64,000 nt of DNA from Tolypeutes matacus (taxonomy: Eukaryota; Chordata; Mammalia; Cingulata; Chlamyphoridae), in assembly GCA_026826555.1 (NCBI GenBank), contig JAKSZT010038590.1, positions 713,367-777,366 of the forward strand. The letters are read 5' to 3'. The notes beneath the pieces are model-generated. The model ran no database searches. It saw only the letters and a list, made by a program, of their open reading frames with translations, and was not told the DNA's origin. A program made the translations under genes and the position numbers. This document shows, one piece after another, positions 24,360 to 36,123 of the stretch. Position 1 is the first letter of the stretch, and each line of letters starts with the position of its first letter.

Positions 24360-25040
24360 ATTCAAATATATTTATTAAGGTACTCTTTTAGATGTTGGGG
24401 ATACAGCACTGAAAACAATTGGCAAAAATCTTGTGCTTATTAAGATTTCAATGTGGGGAAAACAGAATAAACAAAAGCATGCTAAAAATATATCGAATTT
24501 TAGACAGGAAAAACTGCTATGGAAAAAATTCAATATTGATGATGGATGGGGATTGTGTGATTTTAAATAGGGTAGTAAGGGATAGCCTCATGAGGAATAG
24601 AAGGAGAAAAGACCCATGGAGTTTTACTGGGGAAAAGGAATTTCAGGATGTAAAAAAATATATATACAAATATTCTAGGCAGCATCAGAACTAATGTGAA
24701 TAGGAAGGGTGAGGAGGTCATTGTGGCCACTCCAAAAGTTGTGTGATAGACAAAGTAAGGATTAGGGTCAAAATCATGTTGTACCTGCAGGACCTGGAAA
24801 ATGATATTTATTCTTAATATGAAGAGAAATCGTGTAGCTTTAATGAAGAAAAGTGACATGATACAACCTATGTTTTTTAAGTATCAATTGCCCCTGCATT
24901 GAGATTGGACTAAAGGGGAGTAAGTCAGGACAGAGAAAGACAATCTAGAAGGCTCTGGCAATATCCAAAGATGGAAATTATGGTTCTTTGAGCTAGGATG
25001 TTAGCAGAGGAGGTGTTGAGAAATAGTCCCATGCCAAATA
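24360..25040 (+). mobile_element. Ancient dispersed mammalian repeat
   Basis: TTTATTAAGGTACTCTTTTAGATGTTGGGGATACAGCACTGAAAAC, then AAAGTGACATGATACAAC and further blocks, follow a repeat common in placental genomes. I am not sure of its class. The frame at 24419-24694 is incidental. The same family appears at the end of the duplicated segments. Confidence 0.55.
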
Positions 25041-25446
25041 TATTCTGCACAGAGAATCAATATGATATGCTGATGGACAATATGGGAGTTGTAAGACATA
25101 GAGAAAATTATGTGATGTTCTTATACCTTTGCCTAAACAAGTAGAAGGATAGCTTTTCATTATCTGAAATTAAATTTCAGATATTGTAAATATCTACCAG
25201 ACAGTTATCTTATGTCTTAAGAAATTAACTAAGTTAATTATATACCTAAAACAATGAAGATTGTCTCAAACTCAGTGGGTGCTCATTAAATATAGTCTCT
25301 TTTTTGTCATTATTGTATAATATTATTTATTTACAAACAAAATCTCTTTTTCATGTTTTGTGATGGTCTATTCCAGTCTTATTTTTTTTTTTTTATCATT
25401 TTGTAGTTCAGCTTTTTCCAATGCATAGAATTTTGGCATACCACCC

Positions 25447-26283
25447 TGTCTTGGTTTGAATCTTTTTTGGACCCCAGAACATTATGTTCTAAAGCTAACC
25501 AATTCTTGTACATGGGAACCTATTTTATGTGAAATCTTTTGGATAAATTCAGTCAAGGGATCTTTTTTTTTTTTTTTTAAGATTTTATTTATTCATCCAC
25601 CACCGCCCCCCCACCCCCCGCTGCCTGCGCTCACTGGGTCAGCCAACCACACCGTGCGGGCGGGCCTGCCTTCACCAGGAGGCCCCGGGAACCGGACCCG
25701 GGGCCTCCCACATGGCAAACGGGAGCCCCACTGATCGAGCTACAGCCACTTCCCTCAAGGGATCTTTTGATTTGATTAGTTTCCATTAAGTCACTATCCT
25801 TGTGGTCCAGCCCTTGATTAGATTGCTAGATGAAGGGTGGATCTGAATCCTTTTACTGATGTCTTATATAAATGGAACACAGAGAAAGAGAGCTTCCATT
25901 TGTACCCTGCATTGAGAGAGAGAATTCCAGCGTTGCCTACAGCTGCAGGAAGACAGAGAAACCCTGAAAACCTAAGAGGGAGGCTGGAGGCTGGAATCAT
26001 CAGTGCAATCCAAAGCTGAAGAGACTTAAACTGGGGCTGAGCTCTGGGAGAAAGTGAGCTTGGAAGAAAAAACAGAGTCCAGCTGACATTTTGCCTTGCT
26101 ATATAGCAGGAGTCCAGGATCTTCCAGCAGCTGACTTTTGATGAAACAGTATCTGTGATGATGTCTTGATTTAGACATTTTCACAGCTTCAGAAATGTAA
26201 GATTTTACCCTAATAAATTCCCATTATAAAAATCAACACATTTCTGGTATTTTTGCAATGGCAGCCTTTAGCAAACTAAAACA
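25447..26283 (+). mobile_element. LTR (ERVL-like) carrying a SINE
   Basis: It runs from TGTCTTGGTTTGAATC to GCAAACTAAAACA. Without the SINE and its duplicated target it is about 635 bp. A polyadenylation region, CCTAATAAATTCCC, lies near the 3' end. It shares its 3' 120 bp with the LTR at 14388-15005. Frames on both strands through 25818-26019 are incidental. No clear target duplication of its own was found. Confidence 0.82.
25567..25754 (-). mobile_element. Young DAS-type SINE with 14-bp target duplication
   Basis: A poly-T run opens the element on the plus strand, so it lies on the minus strand. Read that way it starts GGGAAGTGGCTGTAGCTCGA and ends in the AATAAATAAAATCTT tail. Its middle is CpG-rich and well kept, unlike the other SINEs here. 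The exact direct repeat TCAAGGGATCTTTT flanks it at 25553-25566 and 25755-25768. Removing the SINE and one repeat restores the LTR. It is the best evidence for the window's xenarthran origin. Confidence 0.95.
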
Positions 26284-27240
26284 TGCCATGAACAATAGGA
26301 TTGTGTCTTAAAAATACTTCAGACCACATCTTACATAAAATATGATATGTACTGATATAAACAGGGAAACAGAGGGGGAATATAATTACTCTAGAATTTT
26401 CACATTCTCCGAAGATTTTATTACATTTATATAATAACATAATAAATGAATTCTAGAACATACTCTAAGATGATCAGATACTCTGAGTTTAATTAAAACA
26501 TTTAAAAAATTCCTGAACTTACTGCTTTCTGAAAATATGAGAGACTCTTCCAAGCATCATCACCCTGAAAAACCAGTAGGATACATATTTAAAATCATGG
26601 AAATGTATATAAATAAAAGTAAGGCCAGCACAGTTCATAAAAAGACCATGTATTGTAATGAATATATAAATATAAGAAACAATGCAATCTGTGTACAAGA
26701 TAAGAAATTATTTAAAAAGGTACATTATTCAAAAATAAATACTCATCAAAGACATAACTATAAGCTGAGGAAACAAAGAAGAATTGCAATAAATATAGAT
26801 TCTAGCGAACATAAAGTTCAGAGCATAAATAAATGTCAATATAATTATTTTTATGGGTATTATATATAAGTCAAAATTTTAATATTAATTCAGGATGTAG
26901 AAGAAAATAATGCACATTTTAATTATTTGAACAAATTACTTAACAGTGATGAAATTGTGAGAATAAATTAAATTTTTAATCCTCTAACAGAGGTTGAACT
27001 TTATTTTAATCTATCAAAAATTATTTAAGAAAATGAAGAAATACAATTCAACAAAGAAAATTTTAATATATATAAATAGACAACAAATATCTTAAAGGGA
27101 AAAATATACCTAATAAGCATTGTTTAAATTCAAATATAGGAAAATGAAGAAAACACTCTTTCTTAAATATACACTGAATAGTAGAGAAAATTAAAACTGC
27201 AATTCTGGATGGCATAGACATTTTTAAAAGGAAATGTTAA
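26284..27240. other. AT-rich stretch, unassigned
   Basis: Sequence is about 75 percent A+T. The 110-codon plus frame at 26537-26869 is Lys/Asn/Ile-rich, as AT-rich chance frames are, and has no recognisable motif. An old L1 origin is possible but not shown. Confidence 0.45.
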
Positions 27241-27248
27241 CAATCTTA

Positions 27249-27807
27249 TGAGGTAATGCTTACCCAAGTCAAACCTTGCCACAGGTGTCTGTGGGGCGCT
27301 ACGCCCCACCCGCTTCCCGTAGCCAACTTCTCTCTTCCCCGAACCCAACTTCCCTATTCACCGCAGCCTATCACAGCACCCCCTCACAGCCATAACCTTA
27401 TTTGGACATGTTGGCCTTCTCCTCTAGCCTCCCCCCTCCCTCCCAAATCTTCCCCCCACGCCCAGCAACAGCTTAGCCCTATCAGAAGACAACACGCTCA
27501 CCCCGCCCCTAACACTGCCTATAAAACTGCACAGCACTCGCTGAATAAAGGTCTTACCTTCCAGCAAGCAAGTGAGTGGTGTCTCTTCATTTAGTACTGT
27601 CAGGGAGACCACAGGGCACCAAACGGCGACCCTGTGACAACTTCTCCTTAACCCCCGTGAAGACCAGGGAGCCGGGTCTGCGCTCTCCTGACAACTTCTT
27701 CACCCCCCCACCGTTCCCGGAGTGCACGCTGGACGGTCCACAACTAGCTCGTGTCTCTCCCCGGGCTGCAGCAGGGCTGATCACCCTCGCCCCCGGAAAC
27801 AAAGCGG
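27249..27807 (+). mobile_element. CpG-rich LTR-like block with TATA box and poly-A signal
   Basis: This is a sharp C-rich, CpG-containing block in AT-rich DNA. It holds CCTATAAAACTGC (TATA at 27520-27526), then GAATAAAGGTC (AATAAA at 27544-27549), then a U5-like tail GTGTCTCTTCATTTAG ending in ACTGTCA at about 27602, and a following leader-like stretch with GGCACCAAACGGCGACC. That order is what one expects of a retroviral LTR plus leader. The 8-bp direct repeat CAATCTTA flanks the block at 27241-27248 and 27808-27815, though the ends are not TG..CA. Frames in the block overlap on both strands and look incidental. Retroviral class is not resolved. Confidence 0.62.
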
Positions 27808-27815
27808 CAATCTTA

Positions 27816-29224
27816 CTTAACAAAATTTATGGGATATTACAGATTTGAATTCATTATCAATCCTTATTTTTGCAACTTTTCTCTATCAAAATTCTTAAAA
27901 AAAATGAACGAAGAATTTAACTCAAATATTTATATATATTTTAAAGAACATAACCCAGGTAAATGAACTGATTTTTTAATTAATACTGAAATTTAACAGA
28001 GAAATATAATTACTGATGCTTGCTGATGCAACAAAGAATGGTAGGATTGCCACATGGTTAGCAGGTAGACACAAAAGAGACATAACTCCCTGCAGATATT
28101 TAAACTCTTGAATTTATAAAACTTCAGGTCTTAAATCATTGCAAGATTAGATTCCAGATTTAATTCATGTACAAAGAAAATATCCATCTCCCAAAGTTAA
28201 ATTTTAAAAGAATTACAAAATTATAGTGCTGGGTGGAAAACAAAGCTGCACAGTAGAAGTAGAAAGTGATAAAAATTTTATATATATGTAATATATGCAT
28301 ATAAATATATAAGATTATTCTAGAAGACCATGACCTGAACTCTCAAGAATGCCTAGTATATTTCCATTTTCTTTACTAATGAAAAATAATTTTGAAATTT
28401 TCTTCAATGTTCACATACACATTTTTCAGTAGCTTAAGTCTCTTATATTTTCTTTGCTCTAAGGTCAAATATTGAAGTACAGTTTTAGCCTTTTGAGATC
28501 TTTATTTATGGATAGCATTAGCCAAAAGTATTTAATAAAACGCAGTGATAATTTTTATAACAAATGTAAATGTGTATTCAAACTTTTGCAGGCGTGTAAG
28601 CATTCTGATGATTGTGGTCAAAATTTATTAGTCCTGCATTAAATTCTTTCCATTCATCATCTGATTTAATCTGTAAAAAACTCTATGGATCATCTTACTT
28701 ATATCTTACAATTAAGGAAACTAGATTTAAACTTTCAGTGACTTAGTAGAGGATACCAGCTAAAAAGCTGGTATTTCTAGACTGTAAACCCTAGATTTTC
28801 TAGTCCAAAGCAGCATTCACTAAGACTGAGCTACTTTTCCTTTCTGCAAAAACACTAGAATGATATCTGATAGAGTTCTCCATAATAAAATTCTTTCACT
28901 TTGAATATGCTTGGGGATTTCTTTGATAAAATTCAAAAAAAGTAACATGTTTCAGTTTTGTTTTGTTTTGTTCAGCTCATTAGTGGTTCTGAAAAACACA
29001 AATATTTAAATCACAGATTATCACATATTTCATGGCTTCCATATACTATGTATACTTCTAAAACCACAAGAATATGGCTTTAGAAGCATACATAGTATTG
29101 TTAAATAAACATGTCTCATTCAAAGTTTGAATTAATCAAAGGATTCTACTGTGTTTAGAGAGAGATCAAGAAAATACCCAATAACAAAGAAAGGAAAGAT
29201 GCATTTAAGGGTTCAGCATCACTG
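27816..29224. other. AT-rich stretch with one MIR relic
   Basis: Apart from the MIR at about 28650-28830, nothing is recognised. It lies downstream of the receptor pseudogene. No promoter or RNA gene is supported. Confidence 0.5.
28650..28830 (-). mobile_element. MIR SINE relic, reverse orientation
   Basis: ATCTGATTTAATCTGTAAAAAACTC, then TTACAATTAAGGAAACTAG and GACTGTAAACCC..CAGCATTCACTAAGACTGAG, follow the antisense MIR order (fraction of similarity judged by eye). Confidence 0.68.
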
Positions 29225-30175
29225 TCATTTCAATTGCCAGGAGCTCTCCCACTTCTGCATGACTCTAATGAGAGCATTTTTCACCTCTTTGTTCCTAAGA
29301 CTATAAATGAGGGGATTCAGCATGGGGATCACCATAGTGTAAAACACAGAGGCCACATGATCCTTTCCCAAGGAATAGGACATTTTTGGTTTTAAATAAG
29401 TAAACATTGTAATGCCATAAAAGAGGGTGACACCCAGGAGGTGGGAGGCACAAGTAGAGAAGGCTTTGCACTTTCCTGAAGTGGAATTCATTTACAGGAT
29501 AGTAGACAGAATGGACCCGTAAGACATAGAGATTGTGGTAAGAGACACCATTACATTCAAGCTACTAATAATGAATATCATGATTTCTGTGTCATGAGTG
29601 TCAGTGCATGACAGGGCTAACATCAGTGTTAAGTCACAGAAAAAGTGATAGATTACATTGGAGTTGCAGAAATATAAACTGTTCATGTAAAGAACAATGA
29701 CTAAAGATTCAGTAAATCCAATAACATAGGACCCAGTGATAGGGCTCCACAGAGTCTCGTGGACATAACCACTGGGTAGTGAAGTGGATTGCAGATAGCT
29801 ACATAGCAGTCATAGGCCATTGAAGAGAGAAGGAAAATTTCAATGGCACCTAAGAAGAAAAAAAAAAAAATACATCTGACTGAAGCAACCCATGACTGAA
29901 ATATACTTATTGGATGTTAGTAAGTTCTTTAAGGTTTCAGGTGTGATGGCTGTTGAGTAACCGAGATCAAGGAATGACAGGTGACTGAGGAAAAAAATAC
30001 ATGGGGGTGTGAAGCTGGAGATCCAGATGAATTATCAGAATCATCCCTGCATTCCCAGCATAGTAATCAGGTATATCAGAAGAAATAACACAAAGAGGTG
30101 CTGCCAGATCATTTCAGAGTCTGTCAATCCTGTAAGGATGAAGATAGCAACATTTGTGTTATTCTTACTTCCCAT
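29225..30175 (-). pseudogene. Olfactory receptor pseudogene (class II, OR5/OR8-like)
   Basis: An intact version would be a seven-transmembrane odorant receptor of about 310 residues, in one coding exon. The Met at 30175 opens MGSKNNTN with an N-glycosylation site. Then come LHTPMYFF after TM1, [15 protein letters not shown] at the end of TM3, [29 protein letters not shown] before TM6, and [16 protein letters not shown] at TM7. Breaks: a 1-base loss near 30050, an extra base in the A7 run at 29991-29997, a frame change at the A13 run 29858-29870, another near 29740, and a TAA stop at 29492-29494. The DRY arginine is Cys. It cannot make a full receptor. The subfamily is a best guess from memory. 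Confidence 0.95.
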
Positions 30176-30215
30176 AGCATTCAACTTTTGTAAACTGTTG
30201 AGAAATCAAAAGTGA

Positions 30216-32107
30216 TACTTAGCACGAATGAATTCAAAAAACAGATTTTGTTTATCAGAATTATCTGGTGTTAAAAAAAATAGTTTAGTGACTGTAGAAA
30301 TTCATAATAATGAGCAGTTTGCAAACTATGACTGATAAAATATTAGTTTGATTGCCAAATATAAGTTTGGTATAAAACAACATTTGGATAATATATAATA
30401 GAGACTCATATATATTGCATAGTTAGAATGGACATGGCACTGTTATAATTACTTCCCTTCATTACTACATTTATCCAGACTAAAATATTATATGATAGTT
30501 ATTACTATTGCACACACTGATTAAATGAGTAAAAGGGCACAGAAAGTTAAGTATCTTACCCAGAGTCAATACTATTAAGTATCGTTAGTTCTGTTATTCT
30601 ATGAAAATTGTTTGAGTTCAGAAATCATGCTCTGTATTTGTATAAATATTTGTATATTTAATTTCAGCAAAACAAAAAGAGGGCTAGCTATTTACTTAAC
30701 AATTATATAAAGTTTTAATGCATCATTTACTGTTCTTTTGTATACAACATTATTTAGTACCATTAAAAGATTAGAAATTAAAAGCTTTCATCTATTAATA
30801 TTATAGACTACACATTATCATTAGTTTTTAGAAGATATATTTTTACCATAAATTTCATCTAATTTTTCTCAAAAATTATATTTTCATTATTTATACATTG
30901 CTGGATGACTCTGATTCCATTAATTCTATATTTCCATTTCTACAAATACTGGCATTACTTAGGTAAGGAATAGATGCTATGACTATGAATAGGCATATCT
31001 GTCTAATAATATCTCCATTTGGGGGGGGTAAAATCTAACCCTTTAACTTTGAGATTAATACTCATCAGGAGTTAAAGTGGGTAAAAACACTTCTTCCAGC
31101 ATTATATGACTAGAAAGTTTCAATCTCAAGTTTCCTCACAAATAAATTATGTAAGGCATTTAAGGAGCCTAGAATTTCTGCAATATAATAATTGTTTCCT
31201 TTGAGATAACTTAAGTTTAATTTTTGTGCATTTAATTATATTTGTGAGGTACACTAAATCAAACTAAAAATTTTGTTCATGTCCTGGTAAAATAGAAAAT
31301 TCACTTGGAAATTATGTCTCACAAGTATACCAGGGAGCTATTATGAACACAAGCAGAGGACAGTATCCCTTGCCTTTCACCCTGATAATGCCAGGGCTTC
31401 TCTTATATTGAGGATTGTTGATAATGCATTATTTGGTCATCTCTGGGACCAATTTCCAAGGAAGATTCCTTGGCATGATGTCAGGTATAAAAGTTGGAGG
31501 ACTAATTCTTCCATGTTAGGTTTTGAAAAAGAGAGTTGACTTTCCCTTAGAAGCCATGTAATGTTGAGCATCATTTTTGACATTCTTTTGTGATGCTCTA
31601 TTTTATGTCTTGGTTATAGAGGAAGTACATTTAGAGAAATGGTTAACTAATTTTTGCCTGAAAGGACTCATCATTAATCACCAAGGATGAAATAGCATAT
31701 TTTTCACAAAAAAACATTTTTTTATGTTTAAAATGTTTGACACTATTTTAGGATTAATCATTGTTCATTACACAAAAATTGTTTTACAACAAAATTCAAA
31801 GAGGAAAGAGAAAATTGTTCATAAATGATGGGTTTTTTTAGATGTATATTCTTCCAAGTATTCTCCTTTTTGCATGTACAGCTTATTTATATGTGTACTT
31901 AGGTGTTTATATAATTTCATCATACTGAACTTTCAATAATATCCTTATTTTATCATTAGATATTTATAATAAACCTTGACCTATGTTATAATAGACTTTT
32001 ATAGCATCCACAATATTATATATTTTGCATTGACTGTTGCAGCACAAGTACTTTCTAGCCATGTGCACCACCAGCAGATGAATGAGAGCTTTTGAGGCAT
32101 CACAAGT
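30216..32107. other. Upstream flank of receptor pseudogene
   Basis: AT-rich and mostly unassigned. A reverse-orientation MIR-like piece lies at about 30440-30600 (GGGCACAGAAAGTTAAGTATC, then TTACCCAGAGTC). No 5' exon or promoter for the receptor can be pointed to. Confidence 0.5.
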
Positions 32108-32645
32108 AAAACATGGTGGACTATTTCCAATCAGACTTGAGAGTGTGAACCAATTCATCAATACAACAGATGTATTGTTATAATATATAATATATTATAA
32201 TATACATCCAGAACAATATTTTTGAAACTTGTTTTATTATTTAGTGTATTGGCTTTTATTATATTAAAAGAAACTTGAGAGTAAATGCCAAAAATCAGTG
32301 CTGAGATTAGTAAAGTTTTTCTAATTATGTGGATGGCCAAAATCTTCTTTCTTCTATATTCAACCAAGTGAAATGCACCCTTGTGAATCTTTCACTAATT
32401 AAAGATATTGAAGTCATTTTCCATGTAGATTTATAAGCAAATTCTACAGGAAACTGTTTATACTTCAGAATTTTTTAGAGAATTTGATGGTATGGAACAA
32501 GGATTGACATTATAATATATATTTGATGAAATACGATTGTACAATCCTTCTATTAAAAAAAATTCAATGATGCTGAGAAAAGCTTATTTGAAGATTAAAA
32601 TGCCAGCATTAATTTGTTTCAAACAGGTGACCTTGGGTTTTAATA
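32108..32645. repeat. Duplicated segment, copy B part 1
   Basis: Counterpart of 1-509 in the same orientation. For example AACCAATTCATC matches AACTAATTCATC, ACAGATGTATTGTTAT matches AGGAGATGTATTATTGT, and AAATCAGTGCTGAGAT is identical. Copy B lies about 2 kb upstream of the receptor pseudogene's start. Confidence 0.75.
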
Positions 32646-33600
32646 TTTTCTATGCCAATGTCACCACAATAGTCTGTTTACTCCTTGCAAAATCACACTG
32701 TGGAAATTTTTCTTCCCAGCATTGAAATCAATTTTTTATACTCAAGTATACTTTCAAAAAATATTAGTAGTCAAAGAAAGAGCAATTTACATACATTTTT
32801 ATGATTAAATTTACCTGAATTTTTATTGTTGGGACTACAATATATCATCTCTAATAATAAAATAATTTTGGCAGAAGATCAGGAGTAAGAAATAGAAAGG
32901 AAATAGGACATTTTTCCCACATTTTGACAAAATTATAACTTTATCCCTGACAATTATTAAATGTCATAATATAATTTTTTAAAATTATATTCCTGTTTTT
33001 AATTCTCTTATTTTTTATGTGATCTGAAGCTCTGTAAAGGAATTTATAATTTTATGTAAAACTGGTTCTATTGTTATTTTATATGTATTCACATCTCTGG
33101 AATACAAAGGTCTACTTTTTCTAATAATACTGCTTTGCACTATTGTATTTAGATGCTTGTATTTACAGGAGTACATTTTTCCATTACTTTACTATTCATA
33201 TATTTCTTATAGGCATCATATAGTTTGGTCTTACAATTTACTAGAGTCAAAAGGGCTTTAATTGGAAAGTTTAGTTCATGTACATTTAAAATCATTATTT
33301 ATTCATGTGCTATTTTCATTTTAGGTTGTATAATTTTGAAATTATTTTCTTCTCTGTTGGCTTATATTTAGTTAACATAATATTTAATATACAATTTTAT
33401 TCCCTCTGTTGTAGTTTTAAACATACTTATCTGCATTATATTTTATTGTGTTCTCTGGGGATAAAATTTGCATCTTTAAATTATTTTATTGCTCTTAATA
33501 TTATTATGATTGCTTCTAGGTAGCCAAGAGGGCAGTTTAAGGTTCTCTAGGGTCTTTTCACCCAAGTAGTCTTTGAACAACTATAATAAAAAGGCAAATA
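32646..33600 (-). mobile_element. Unassigned stretch ending in antisense L1-like piece
   Basis: 32646-33100 is unassigned AT-rich DNA. About 33100-33535 resembles the antisense of L1 around the ORF1/ORF2 junction (GGCTTTAATTGGAAAGTTTA, then GTTCATGTACATTTAAAATC), comparable with 63340-63420. It is very diverged. Confidence 0.45.
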
Positions 33601-33602
33601 TA

Positions 33603-34036
33603 GGGAAGCAGATATTGCTCAAGTGATTGGGCTCCCATCTACTTTATAGGGGGTCCACGGTTCAATTCCCAGGGCCTGCTGATGAAGGTTAGCTGGCCTA
33701 TGTGGCAAACTGGCCTATGTAGTGAGCTGGCTCAAGCAAAATGTTGGCCTATGCAGATGTGTCAGCCCACATGGAGAGCTGGCACAGCAAGATAATGCAA
33801 CAAAAAGACACACAGAGGAGAGACAATAAGAGACACAGCAGACCAGGGAGCTGACATGGTACAAGAGATTGAGCACCTCTCTCCCACTCCAGAGGGTCCC
33901 AGGATCAGTTCCTGTTGATGCCTAAATAGAAGACAAGCAGAAACAAAAGAACACACAGCAAATGGACACAGAGAGCAAAATGTGGGCAGGGGAGGGTGGG
34001 GAAAATAAATAAAATAAATAAATCTTAAAAGAAAAA
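33603..34036 (+). mobile_element. Dimeric DAS-type SINE
   Basis: The head GGGAAGCAGATATTGCTCAA carries an A-box-like TGCTCAAGTGATTGG and the B-box GGTTCAATTCC (33659-33669). A second tRNA-like unit begins at about 33842 (GACCAGGGAGCTGACATGG). The tail is AATAAATAAAATAAATAAAT then CTTAAAAG. At about 430 bp it is the longest SINE here. The 114-codon minus frame across it is incidental. Confidence 0.88.
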
Positions 34037-34237
34037 GCCAATTGTAGTCCTCAAAACCCCAGAAAACAGTTAAATGATTGTAGTAACAAGGTGAGTCCTG
34101 AATCAAGAAAATGCAACTTACAACTTGTAGAACAAGATCATCTTTACCTCAACCCTTCTCAGGTGCAATGTAGTAGACCTGAGCTCTTATTGTGAGTGCC
34201 CAATTCTATTTTGGAGGGAGCATTATAAGCTCTACAG

Positions 34238-34373
34238 GCATACTGGAGCACATGTAGGTTGACTCCAATCTGTCCAGTGACAGTTTGAAAGCCTAAGTTC
34301 TATAAGCATACTGGAGCACATGTAGGTTGACTCCAATCTGTCCAGTGACAGTTTGAAAGCCTAAACTAGGAAG
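34238..34373. repeat. 68-bp tandem duplication (2 copies)
   Basis: The unit GCATACTGGAGCACATGTAG... is present at 34238-34305 and 34306-34373 and is identical over its first 62 bp or so. It is a recent local duplication next to an LTR. Confidence 0.92.
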
Positions 34374-34379
34374 CTCATC

Positions 34380-35160
34380 TCGGTATTTTTCTTCCCAGAA
34401 GTTGCTCTGCAGGCAGAAACAGGTTACGGACATTCAAAGCAGTGTAAATAATAATCAATTCAAAGTGGCTTTCTCACTTTCTTGCTGAGCTTAACTGTGG
34501 GCAATCCAGCACATGGCAGAGTTCCTTCTTTTCAACTCTGAGCTGGTCCATGAGCCTCTTTCTCAGCTATTTGGGGTTTCTCTGTCTTTATGCTGCTGTA
34601 GAAGATCCTAGAGTCTCTCTCCCATGGCAGGGTAAAAATGCTGGCTTTCTTCGTGTGTTTCTGCTTTCCATTTTCGTCTTATATAATATTCCAGTAAAAA
34701 AGCAGAGAGCTAAATTGAGTCACGCCTCGCTGATATAGTAGAGTCAATGGCCCTAAAGTAATCTAATCAAAAGTCATCCAATCAAAGGATCCTTTTTTTT
34801 TTTTTTTAAATTTTTAATAACAGCTTTATTGAGATATAATTCACATACTAAACAATTCATCCATTTCAAGTACACAATTCAATGGTTTTAGTATATTCAC
34901 AGATATGTGCAATCATCACAACAATGAATTTTAGAACATTTTCATCACCTCCAAAAGAAACTCCATATCCCTTAACTACCATCTCCCCTACTCTCCATCC
35001 AGTCTTAGTTTCACTGAGTTGCTGCAACAAACACCACACAGTGGATCCTTTAACTGAATCTAAAGCAATCAAAGTTTCCCACATCCACAAGAGTGGATTA
35101 GACCAAAGAACATGATCTTTTCTGGGATTCACAAAAACAATTTTCATAAATACAAAACAT
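34380..35160 (-). mobile_element. LTR, ERVL-like, split by an L1 fragment
   Basis: GCATGGCAGAG-like and CAGAGAGCTAAATTGAGTCA, then CACGCCTCGCTGATATAG align with the LTR at 42703-43379 (GCAGAGCTCCC, CTGAGTCATGCCTCACTGA). After the L1 insert it resumes with AAGAGTGGATTAGACC (43313 region: AGGAATAGATTAG) and ends near TTCATAAATAC. The low-coordinate end is not fixed and may reach 34050. Confidence 0.7.
34796..35042 (-). mobile_element. 5'-truncated L1 3' UTR with 9-bp target duplication
   Basis: A poly-T run is followed by AACAGCTTTATTGAGATATA and CATTTTCATCACCTCCAAAA, the classic antisense L1 3' UTR. GGATCCTTT flanks it at 34787-34795 and 35043-35051. It sits in the LTR, so it is younger than that LTR. 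Confidence 0.88.
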
Positions 35161-36019
35161 TTAGTAATCAAAAGAACATCTAGATAGAAGATTGATAAGG
35201 AAATGGAAGAAATAAGCAATACTATAAATCAACTAGAGCTAACAGACATGTAGAACACTTCATAGCAGAATAAACATTCTTCTCTTGTATACATGGGTCA
35301 TTCTTCAAAATAGACCCTATACTAGGTCATTAAAAAAACTTTAAAATATTTAACAAGATAGCAATTATACAATGGATATTCTCAGACAACCTTGAAATGA
35401 TGCTAGAAATCAATAACAGAAATATAACTGGAAAATTCAATGATATAAAGAAATCAAAATGTAAACTCTTAAATATCCAATGGGTGAAAGAAGAAATCAC
35501 AAAAGTAATTAGAAAGTATCTTGAGTTGGGTGAACAAAACAAAACATACCAATTCTTATTGATGCAGGAAAGACAGTGGTGAGAAGGAAATTTATAACTC
35601 TGAATTCTTATGACAATAAAGGAGAAAAATCACAAATATGAGACATAACTTCACAATTTGAAATACTAGAATTCAAGAGGTTAACAAACACAAAGCGTGT
35701 GGTAGGTATGACATTACAAAGAATATAAAGGTGAAGCAGGACTCAATAGATGGATCTGGAACATGGCAAGAAGTCCACATGGATATTGATACCCCAAAAA
35801 TGGCTGCTGGAAGACTCACAAGAATCACATCCAGAATGTGATTTCCTCCAGAAGCCAGGAGAAGCCCCAAATATTCTCCAGGGACATTATCATTTGGCCT
35901 TCCCGGGACATTGATGGGTGGGGTAATCAATCAAACCAGCAAACTGCTGGAACTCCTCCCATGTCATTAACAATGGGGTGGAAAAATTGATGGTTTAAAA
36001 AACAAACCCAAAGACCAAA

Positions 36020-36123
<104 letters not shown>

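Noticed and set aside
26537..26869. 110-codon Lys/Asn-rich frame
   Set aside because: Its composition is what AT-rich random sequence gives, and no motif or relative was recognised.
27256..27848. Possible gene promoter or small proline-rich gene in the CpG-rich block
   Set aside because: The TATA, poly-A signal and leader order fits an LTR better, and frames overlap on both strands with no known domain.
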